Shown here piece after piece: positions 7,347 through 12,538 of a stretch of 14,947 nucleotides of DNA; positions within the stretch are counted from its first letter, which is position 1; every line of letters starts with the position of its first letter. The notes beneath the pieces are model-generated. The model ran no database searches, was not told the origin of the DNA, and saw only the letters and a list, made by a program, of their open reading frames with translations. The position numbers and the translations under genes were made by a program. Where the stretch lies: positions 1-14,947 of the forward strand of contig JAEWUH010000023.1 in assembly GCA_023397245.1 (NCBI GenBank), given 5' to 3'. Source of the stretch: Bacillota bacterium. Its GTDB lineage: Bacteria; Bacillota; Clostridia; Oscillospirales; Acutalibacteraceae.

Positions 7347-7366
7347 AAAATGCAGAAATCAGAGTC

Positions 7367-7375
7367 TATATAGCA
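7367..7375 (-). promoter_or_regulatory. possible extended -10 promoter for the polyamine operon leader
   Basis: TGCTATATA on the minus strand fits an extended -10 element, but the -35 position (GAGTAG at 17 bp) is poor. If used, it would give a leader of about 210 bases that includes the terminator. Confidence 0.35.
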
Positions 7376-7407
7376 AGAACTTACTTTTACTACTCTTATT
7401 GATCGTT

Positions 7408-7435
7408 TCACAAGTGTGATGTGCGGCACCGCACA
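7408..7435. repeat. two back-to-back palindromes, possible operator sites
   Basis: TCACAAGTGTGA (7408-7419) and, with no gap, TGTGCGG-CA-CCGCACA (7420-7435), both perfect. They lie between the candidate RNA and the possible extended -10, where a regulator could act. No known operator consensus is firmly matched. Confidence 0.45.
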
Positions 7436-7455
7436 CGGTTTTAAGTAACCAACTC

Positions 7456-7644
7456 ATAAAATTTGAGCAAACGCTCAATCAATAAGGCAACGAAAGTTGC
7501 CAACCGGCATTTGACCTAGCTGTCCGTATGGCATTCTGTCCCTTTACCGGCAGCGCCGATAAAGAAATGGTCAAAAATTCTTCGCCCTGCCTTTCGGCTT
7601 CCGCCGGCCGGCACACGATAAGCTCATCTGCATTTTACAATGCA
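7456..7644 (-). ncRNA. candidate structured RNA or regulatory leader, class unknown
   Basis: A promoter at 7651-7679 would start an RNA near 7644. On the minus strand it shows nested complementarity: P1, 7602-7613 with 7498-7509 (12 bp including G-U pairs); P2, 7569-7575 with 7510-7516 (UUUGACC/GGUCAAA, 7 bp); P3, 7555-7567 with 7539-7551 (13 bp, three-base loop). A GCC-GAAA-GGC hairpin lies between P1 and P2, and a 22-base single-stranded strand (7517-7538) joins P3 to P2. The 3' strands of P2 and P1 are contiguous, so the helices could stack. A hairpin at 7486-7501 overlaps the end of P1 and is exclusive with it. A weak terminator-like hairpin plus T-rich run ends at 7456. No credible ORF is present. 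I do not recognise an established riboswitch consensus. The 3' end is a guess: the RNA could instead run on into the polyamine operon. Confidence 0.58.
7463..7478. promoter_or_regulatory. palindrome, possible TetR operator or weak terminator stem
   Basis: TTGAGC-AAAC-GCTCAA is a perfect inverted repeat of the TTGA-N8-TCAA form also seen at the tetR promoter. On the minus strand it is followed by ATTTTAT, so it may instead end the candidate RNA. The sequence does not decide between them. Confidence 0.45.
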
Positions 7645-7650
7645 AAACAG

Positions 7651-7679
7651 ATTCTACTACAAAAAAAGCAAAAAATCAA
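7651..7679 (-). promoter_or_regulatory. promoter of the candidate structured RNA
   Basis: Minus-strand -35 TTGATT (7674-7679), 17-bp T-rich spacer, -10 TAGAAT (7651-7656). It starts about 78 bases after the tetR stop and points at the structured region, so that region has its own transcription start. Confidence 0.65.
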
Positions 7680-7756
7680 GAACTGTTTTTTTATCTTCTG
7701 CAATCCGATTCTCAAATGGTAAAAGAAAGGCTCCTGAACTGCTCCGCCTATGGCCG

Positions 7757-8347
7757 TTATTTTTCGCGCGGCAGAACGCCTTTGTTCCGAATAACGTCAA
7801 GAAGCCATTCCGGCTCGGGGAAAGGCGTGTCCGAGCGCAGCGCAATCCGCTCCGCAACGCCCTGCAGGGTACACCAGAAAGCGACGGAAAGTGCAAGCGG
7901 GTCTCCTTTCCGTATGGTTCCGTCCTGCTGCCCTTGTTGGATAAGATTCACCGACCGCTCAATATGATCGGCCTGTGTGGCAATCTGGCCGACCTGCTTC
8001 GGTATTCCGTCCGTATTATACGCCTGTACCATTAAGACAAACATTTTCGCCGTCCAGGGGTTTTCCCGCATATTTGTAAACATTTTATGGATTACTTTTT
8101 CAAAATAGTCGATCGGCGATTCGTAAACCATGCTCATATTTGCCTGCATGGACTGCAGTCCGAAATCCACAAGCTCTTCATAAAGTTTTTCCTTGGATTC
8201 AAAGTAGTGAAACAAAAGGCCGGTACTCATATTCGCTTCTTCCGCAATGTCGGTTATCTTTGTTGCCGCATACCCTTTTCTTACAAACAATTCCAATCCG
8301 GCCTGCAGAATTTCTGTCCGTCTTAGCTCTTTTTGTTCTTTTCGCAC
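7757..8347 (-). CDS. TetR/AcrR-family transcriptional regulator
   Basis: 196 residues. N-terminal helix-turn-helix: RRTEILQAGLELFVRKGYAATKITDIA, then MSTGLLFHYFESKEKLYEELV, the classic TetR recognition region. A divergent helical ligand-binding domain follows, with no residue pattern that names a ligand. I start at GTG 8347, nine bases after AAGGAAG (8357-8363). An open frame reaches 8488, but its extra residues lie upstream of the promoter and read as non-protein. A near-consensus promoter lies immediately upstream with a palindrome over its -10, so autorepression is likely. Downstream is the intergenic block in front of the polyamine operon, which contains a second site of the same half-site form. 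Target genes are unknown. Confidence 0.9.
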   Translation of the reverse strand: MRKEQKELRRTEILQAGLELFVRKGYAATKITDIAEEANMSTGLLFHYFESKEKLYEELVDFGLQSMQANMSMVYESPIDYFEKVIHKMFTNMRENPWTAKMFVLMVQAYNTDGIPKQVGQIATQADHIERSVNLIQQGQQDGTIRKGDPLALSVAFWCTLQGVAERIALRSDTPFPEPEWLLDVIRNKGVLPREK

Positions 8348-8375
8348 TGTAGTATACTTCCTTAAAGCGTTAAAG

Positions 8376-8391
8376 TTGAATATATAATCAA
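8376..8391. promoter_or_regulatory. possible TetR operator over the tetR -10 element
   Basis: TTGA-N8-TCAA with an inner TATATA: 14 of 16 positions are symmetric. It overlaps the -10 hexamer, a typical autorepression position. Confidence 0.5.
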
Positions 8392-8418
8392 TATAAATCC
8401 GATTCTCTGATCTGTCAA
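8390..8418 (-). promoter_or_regulatory. promoter of the tetR gene
   Basis: Minus-strand -35 TTGACA (8413-8418), 17-bp spacer and -10 TATATT (8390-8395), about 43 bases before the GTG start. Five of six -10 positions and all -35 positions match the sigma-A consensus. Confidence 0.82.
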
Positions 8419-8432
8419 GAGATGCACAGCAA

Positions 8433-8469
8433 CACAGGCAGCTTCCGGTTTTGCCGGAAACTGCCTGTG
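8433..8469. other. long hairpin between methyltransferase and tetR
   Basis: CACAGGCAG-c-TTCCGG pairs with CCGGAA-a-CTGCCTGTG across a five-base loop: 15 pairs and one mismatch. It lies 19 bases after the methyltransferase stop and just upstream of the tetR promoter. No T-run follows in either direction, so it is either a non-canonical terminator or a transcript-stabilising stem. Confidence 0.6.
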
Positions 8470-8488
8470 CTTCAATATGGAAACACAA

Positions 8489-9289
8489 TCATTGCCCGCT
8501 TTTTTTAACCCTCAGAACGGTAACGGCGGCATAATGCCGGATGGTAAAATGTTCCGGCGCAATTTTGTTCAGCAGTTCCCGGTGCTCTTTTTCAAAATCC
8601 GCAATCTGTTTATCCGAGAGCGACGCGCCGATCCCGCGGCACGCTTTCATTCTGCCGTTCCAAGTTTCCCGCGTAAAGGGTACATCCAGATCGTACAGGA
8701 ATTCCGTCTCTTTCTCAAACATTTGGCCATAGATTTCCGGGATATAAACAGGCTGTTTGGTTGCGTTTGCGCCGGACCAGACCGGATTATATTTTAAAAC
8801 CAGATTTTCGCTAGCCTGAGCGATTTTGTCCTCCTGAGGCAGCCACACCATATATAAAACCACCAGACAGCCGCCCGGCTTCAGCATTTCCGCAATTTTT
8901 GGCATGACTTTAATATGGTCAAAATAAAAGAAGCACTGGCAGGCCGTAACGACATCGAAAGTATTTTTGGGGAATTTCAATTCTTCCGCCGGGGAAACCA
9001 GATAATCAATTTTCATTCCGCATTCCTCGGTCAGCCTGCGCGCCTCGGCAATCTGATTTTCCGAAATATCGGTGCCGGTAAACTGCGCGCCGTAACGGTA
9101 CATATTCCGGGGCAATACACCGGTTCCGGTGCCTAGATCCAGTACCATCTGTCCGTTTGCGCACAGACCCAGATCGGCAATCCTTTGAAAGAATTCCTCC
9201 GGATAAATATCTCTGTATTTTGCATAGTCGGCAGACACTCTGCCCCAATCGTAATATTTTCCCTGATCGATATTCTGATTAACCGGCAT
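8489..9289 (-). CDS. class I SAM-dependent methyltransferase
   Basis: 266 residues of the Methyltransf_11/25 type. Motif I is VLDLGTGTGVLP (49-60). The acidic end of beta-2 is TGTDIS, motif II lies around FDVVTACQCFFYFDH, and motif III is LKPGGCLVVLY. The C-terminal third (VPFTRETWNGRMKACRGIGASLS) resembles the family of small-molecule methyltransferases near ubiquinone/menaquinone-type enzymes, but I cannot name a substrate. AAGGTGG at about 9298-9304 precedes the ATG. A plausible own promoter lies at 9337-9365, so it need not depend on the pentapeptide gene upstream. It is followed by a long hairpin and the tetR gene; whether TetR controls it is unknown. Confidence 0.88.
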   Translation of the reverse strand: MPVNQNIDQGKYYDWGRVSADYAKYRDIYPEEFFQRIADLGLCANGQMVLDLGTGTGVLPRNMYRYGAQFTGTDISENQIAEARRLTEECGMKIDYLVSPAEELKFPKNTFDVVTACQCFFYFDHIKVMPKIAEMLKPGGCLVVLYMVWLPQEDKIAQASENLVLKYNPVWSGANATKQPVYIPEIYGQMFEKETEFLYDLDVPFTRETWNGRMKACRGIGASLSDKQIADFEKEHRELLNKIAPEHFTIRHYAAVTVLRVKKSGQ

Positions 9290-9336
9290 TGTTTTCCCAC
9301 CTTATCGATTTGAAATTTTAGATGCACTCATTTACG

Positions 9337-9365
9337 AATTTAGCTATGCTCCGCCATAATTCCAA
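9337..9365 (-). promoter_or_regulatory. possible promoter of the methyltransferase gene
   Basis: Minus-strand TTGGAA, 17-bp spacer, TAAATT, starting about 48 bases before the ATG. A perfect AT palindrome (9364-9377) covers the stop codon of the upstream gene and touches the -35. Confidence 0.5.
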
Positions 9366-9372
9366 TAAAATT

Positions 9373-10233
9373 TTATTCCCAATGCGACGGACGGGCGAGA
9401 GGTTCCGGCAGTTTTGCAGCGGAATCGCCCCTTGCCGTATTGATCTGGAACTGCGATAAAAAGAGGCTCCCGGAAAGATCGGCTCCCCGCAAATCCGCAT
9501 CGCGGAAGTCCGCGCCGATGAAATCCGTGCCGCATAAATTCATATCCCGTAGGTTCGCGGCAATCAGGCAGGCACCGTGCAGATCCTTACACCGGAGGTC
9601 TTTTTTCCTTAAATCTTTTCCAAAAAAATCCGCCGCTGCGTTCCGCCTGTTTCCGCTGTGATCCGGTATTTTTTGCGCACGGCGAATCCTTGCGCGCACA
9701 GAGGCGCTTGCTTCCCGCAGCAGGGCGATGGCTTCTGTCTCCAGTCGGGGAAGATCAAAACTTAACAGTTCTTCCGGAGAAAGCTCTGTCATGCGTTCCG
9801 TTTCCTGAAAAGTCTTCCGGAGTTGTTCTTTCAGCGGCTGCTCCGGCCCGTAGGAGATTGCCTCGCTGAGATACCAGCACAGTTCGTACAAATGCCGCAT
9901 AATAAGGAACACACGGAACATCATACCGGCGGAAGCGGGCTGCGAACGCCAGCTTTCCCCGGCGAAGGTAACCTGTGAAACCTGCTGCCCCGCGCCGAAG
10001 CATTCATAAGCGGCGCACCCTTTCAATTCAAGCTTCCCGAGTTTTTCGTGAACCGAGCAGCGAAAATCTGCATCCAGTTCCGGGCATGGGGTACCCGCGC
10101 TTTTATCTTCCGGAAAGCCGTCCTGTTTTGAATAATACAGCGCCACACAGCAGAGGCCGAAGCATCTTTCACATTGAGGCTTCAGCCGTTCCCGGTTTGA
10201 CTGTATAAAAGATATATCCGCCGTATCAATCAT
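9373..10233 (-). CDS. pentapeptide-repeat protein with N-terminal cysteine cluster
   Basis: 286 residues. The N-terminal part has eight spaced cysteines: Cys21, 24, 28, 29 (CERCFGLCC), then Cys50, 59 (RCSVH), 73 and 78, suggestive of a Zn or Fe-S binding module of the CxxCxGxCC type. The middle (about 100-185) is helical and charged. Residues about 204-260 are pentapeptide repeats of the A(D/N)LxX type (KDLRCKDLHGACL, GADFRDADLRGADLSG), which fold as a right-handed quadrilateral beta-helix. There are only about ten repeats, fewer than in DNA-mimic gyrase protectors. The ATG at 10233 has CAGGAGAC about nine bases upstream; an out-of-frame ATG sits four bases earlier. It starts 43 bases after the dsrE-like stop, probably cotranscribed. 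The function is unknown. Confidence 0.85.
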   Translation of the reverse strand: MIDTADISFIQSNRERLKPQCERCFGLCCVALYYSKQDGFPEDKSAGTPCPELDADFRCSVHEKLGKLELKGCAAYECFGAGQQVSQVTFAGESWRSQPASAGMMFRVFLIMRHLYELCWYLSEAISYGPEQPLKEQLRKTFQETERMTELSPEELLSFDLPRLETEAIALLREASASVRARIRRAQKIPDHSGNRRNAAADFFGKDLRKKDLRCKDLHGACLIAANLRDMNLCGTDFIGADFRDADLRGADLSGSLFLSQFQINTARGDSAAKLPEPLARPSHWE

Positions 10234-10276
10234 TCATTCTGTCTCCTGTATTTCATTCATAAATACTTCATTCCGG

Positions 10277-10621
10277 TCAAATTGTGATCAGCTTCTCATC
10301 CTGCTTCAGAATCTCCGTAAGGCCCTCGCCCCAGTATTTCACTTCGATTCCCAATTCCGTAAGTTTGTCTGTTACATTCAGCTGATCCGCACAGGCCTTG
10401 CAGGCGGAAAAGACAACCCCGGCGTGCATGGCAAGCCTGATTTTCTCCCGTATCATCTCGTTTTCCGCGGCGAGCTTTGCCGTGGGGCCCCAGAGAATCA
10501 CAGTAACCTCTTTCCACCAGTAGTTCAGCACGCTGTTCTGCGCATACATCAGCACCATTTTTTCCGCGGTAACAGGGTTATCGTTCGTCCACAGGATATA
10601 CAGTTTATTCGGTTCCGTCAT
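10277..10621 (-). CDS. DsrE-family (sulfur-relay-like) small protein
   Basis: 114 residues matching the DsrE/DsrF/TusD-like alpha/beta fold: LYILWTNDNPVTAEKM at the N terminus, VTVILWGPTAKLAA in the middle, then VVFSACKACADQLNV with Cys74 and Cys77 at the position of the active cysteine loop, and a GIEVKYWGEGLTEIL C terminus. Family members carry persulfide sulfur or act in redox metabolism; the exact role here is not shown. I start at the ATG at 10621 because GGAGG (10630-10634) lies eight bases upstream; the frame extends to 10660 only through the promoter -10 region. It heads a probable two-gene unit with the Cys-rich pentapeptide gene, an association of two cysteine proteins that may be meaningful. 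Confidence 0.86.
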   Translation of the reverse strand: MTEPNKLYILWTNDNPVTAEKMVLMYAQNSVLNYWWKEVTVILWGPTAKLAAENEMIREKIRLAMHAGVVFSACKACADQLNVTDKLTELGIEVKYWGEGLTEILKQDEKLITI

Positions 10622-10655
10622 CTCAAGATCCTCCGTATTTTCACTGATATTATAT

Positions 10656-10683
10656 ATCATAGCACGATTCCCGGTAAATTCAA
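10656..10683 (-). promoter_or_regulatory. promoter of the dsrE-like gene
   Basis: Minus-strand TTGAAT (10678-10683), 16-bp spacer ending in TGC, -10 TATGAT (10656-10661): an extended -10 promoter 35 bases before the ATG. Confidence 0.7.
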
Positions 10684-10740
10684 TGCCGTACTGTTTAACA
10701 TTTGCAGAGCTTTCCTCCGCATTTATCCGGCGGTATCAAA

Positions 10741-10777
10741 ATAAAAATACCCGCAGCAGTTTTCAGGCTGATGCGGG
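10741..10777 (-). terminator. intrinsic terminator of the hydrogenase operon
   Basis: On the minus strand CCCGCA...TGCGGG with an inner CAGC/GCTG stem is followed by TATTTTTATTTT. It lies 13 bases after the hydA stop. Confidence 0.83.
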
Positions 10778-10789
10778 CAATATTCCGAT

Positions 10790-12538
10790 TTATTTACAGC
10801 TCAGATAAGGAGAAACGGGGCATACCCAGGCTTCCTGATCGGTATGCAGAAGCTTGTGGGAAACGTGGGACAGCGGCTTCTCGAAATACTCCTCATAGGC
10901 CTTCTGCACGGCGGGATTCTCGTGGGAAAACCGCAGAGCATTTGCCTTATCCAGACTGTAAAGGTTCTCTCCTCTTACCTCTGCCAGCTCCATGCCTTCG
11001 GTAATCGGCTGGCCGCCGCCGCCGGCACATCCGCCGGGGCAAGCCATAACCTCTACGAAGTCATAGGATGCTTTTCCGCTTCGAATGGCTTCCATCAGCC
11101 TTCTGGCGTTGCCGAGGCCATTGGCTACCGCAACATGAAGTTCAATATCGGCAATCTTAAAGACAGCTTCCTTCCAGCCCTTCATCCCGCCGACTTCTTT
11201 AAATGCCTCCGGGTCCGGGTTCTTACCCGTAACAAGATAAGCCGCAGTGCGGAGAGCCGCCTGCATTACGCCGCCAGTGGTGCCGAAGATTACGGCCGCG
11301 CCCGTTCCGGTTCCGAGCGGGGCGTCGAACTCCTCTTCCGGCAGATCATTGACGTTGATCTGCTCCGCGCGGATCATGCGGTCGATCTCGCGGGTGGTGA
11401 GTACCAGATCAACATCCTGACCGGCGCCCGCGTCGTTCATTACGGGCTGCGCGCACTCATCTTTTTTCGCAAGGCACGGCATGACGGAAACCGAATAAAT
11501 CTGCTTCGGGTCGACATTCAGCAGCTTGGCGTAGTAGCTCTTGGCCACGGCACCGAACATCTGCTGCGGAGATTTCGCGGTGGAAAGCTGCTTTACCATA
11601 TCCGGATACTGCGATTTCAGGAAACGCACCCATCCGGGGCAGCAGGAGGTAAACATCGGGAATTTTTCGTTTTCCCGGTTCTTCAGTTTTTCCAGCAGTT
11701 CGCTGCCTTCCTCCATAATGGTAAGGTCGGCGCTGAAATTGGTATCAAAGATATATTGGAAGCCCATTTTCCGCAGCGCGGCAACCAGCCGTTTTACGGT
11801 GGCCTTTTCACGCGGCAGACCGAGTGCCTCGCCCCATGCCGAACGCACGGCGGGGGCAATCTGTACCACGGTAATCTTGTTTTCGTCGGCTAAAGCGTCG
11901 AATGCCTTCGCCGTATCGTCACGCTCGCGGAGCGCCCCGACCGGGCAATGCGTAATGCACTGGCCGCAAAGCGCGCAGTCGGAATCCTCGATTTTACGGT
12001 TCCAGGTAACGTCTACGGTCGTGCGGGAGCCCGTGTTGGATACATCCCAGATATTCATCCCCTGAATTTTATCGCAGACCTGCACACAGCGCATACATTT
12101 GATGCACTTGGAAAAATCGCGGATCAGCGGGAAGTCCTTGTTCCACGGAGAATACGGAAGTTCCCTTTCATAGGGAAGGTCAAGTATTCCCAAATCGTTG
12201 GCCAGCGTCTGCAGGCCGCAGTTTCCGCTGCGGACGCAGGTGGAGCAGTAACAGTCATGCTGGGAAAGAATCAGTTCCACGTTCACCCTGCGGGCTTCAC
12301 GGACGCGGGGGCTGTTGGTGTAAACCTCCATGCCGTTTTCCGCCCTGTTATTGCACGCCGAAACCAGTTTATCCTTGCCTTTGAGCTCCACTATGCAGAC
12401 GCGGCAGGCGCCGATTTCATTGACGCCCTTTAAATAACACAGAGTCGGGATACGGATGCCGACGGATGCCGCGGCATCCAATATGGTAGTGCCTTCTTCT
12501 ACTTCAACGGCAATATGATTGATTGTCAATTTTACCAT
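10790..12538 (-). CDS. hydA: [FeFe] hydrogenase catalytic subunit
   Basis: 582 residues with the full modular layout of clostridial CpI. N-terminal [2Fe-2S] domain: Cys34, 45, 48, 62. His/Cys-ligated [4Fe-4S]: His94, Cys98, 101, 107. Two [4Fe-4S] clusters of the ferredoxin type: Cys145, 148, 151, 155 and Cys188, 191, 194, 198. The H-cluster domain has L1 FTSCCPGW (Cys299 proton relay, Cys300), L2 MPCLAKKDEC (Cys355) and L3 EVMACPGGCAGGGGQP (Cys500, 504). All catalytic cysteines are present, so it should reduce protons or oxidise H2 once matured by HydEFG (not in this window). AAAGGAGG precedes the ATG, which overlaps the end of the upstream flavoprotein gene by seven bases, so the two are translationally coupled. 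The upstream protein is the likely NAD(P)H electron partner. The C terminus has two extra cysteines (573, 581). Confidence 0.96.
   Translation of the reverse strand: MVKLTINHIAVEVEEGTTILDAAASVGIRIPTLCYLKGVNEIGACRVCIVELKGKDKLVSACNNRAENGMEVYTNSPRVREARRVNVELILSQHDCYCSTCVRSGNCGLQTLANDLGILDLPYERELPYSPWNKDFPLIRDFSKCIKCMRCVQVCDKIQGMNIWDVSNTGSRTTVDVTWNRKIEDSDCALCGQCITHCPVGALRERDDTAKAFDALADENKITVVQIAPAVRSAWGEALGLPREKATVKRLVAALRKMGFQYIFDTNFSADLTIMEEGSELLEKLKNRENEKFPMFTSCCPGWVRFLKSQYPDMVKQLSTAKSPQQMFGAVAKSYYAKLLNVDPKQIYSVSVMPCLAKKDECAQPVMNDAGAGQDVDLVLTTREIDRMIRAEQINVNDLPEEEFDAPLGTGTGAAVIFGTTGGVMQAALRTAAYLVTGKNPDPEAFKEVGGMKGWKEAVFKIADIELHVAVANGLGNARRLMEAIRSGKASYDFVEVMACPGGCAGGGGQPITEGMELAEVRGENLYSLDKANALRFSHENPAVQKAYEEYFEKPLSHVSHKLLHTDQEAWVCPVSPYLSCK

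Noticed and set aside
6460..7347. Plus-strand open frame of 295 codons opposite the dehydrogenase
   Set aside because: Antisense to a well-supported gene and it runs through the leader terminator; no recognisable domain.
7240..7420. T-box leader in front of the polyamine operon
   Set aside because: A stretch resembling the AGTA bulge of stem I and a UGGA near the terminator drew attention, but the conserved AGGGUGGNACCGCG element is not present and no specifier-loop architecture could be traced.
7456..7644. Known riboswitch classes (lysine, SAM-I, TPP, FMN, cobalamin, c-di-GMP, c-di-AMP, guanidine, Mg, Mn)
   Set aside because: Compared from memory with the conserved core strings of these classes; only short, unconvincing resemblances were found. 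A covariance search would be decisive.
7528..8035. Plus-strand open frames opposite tetR and the candidate RNA
   Set aside because: No ribosome binding sites, biased basic composition, and they overlap an evident minus-strand promoter and the tetR gene.
8348..8488. N-terminal extension of the TetR gene to an upstream ATG
   Set aside because: The extension covers the promoter and a long hairpin; the GTG at 8347 has a well-spaced ribosome binding site and gives the normal TetR length.
10844..11893. Plus-strand open frame of 349 codons opposite hydA
   Set aside because: Shadow of the hydrogenase gene; low-complexity composition and no motif or ribosome binding site.
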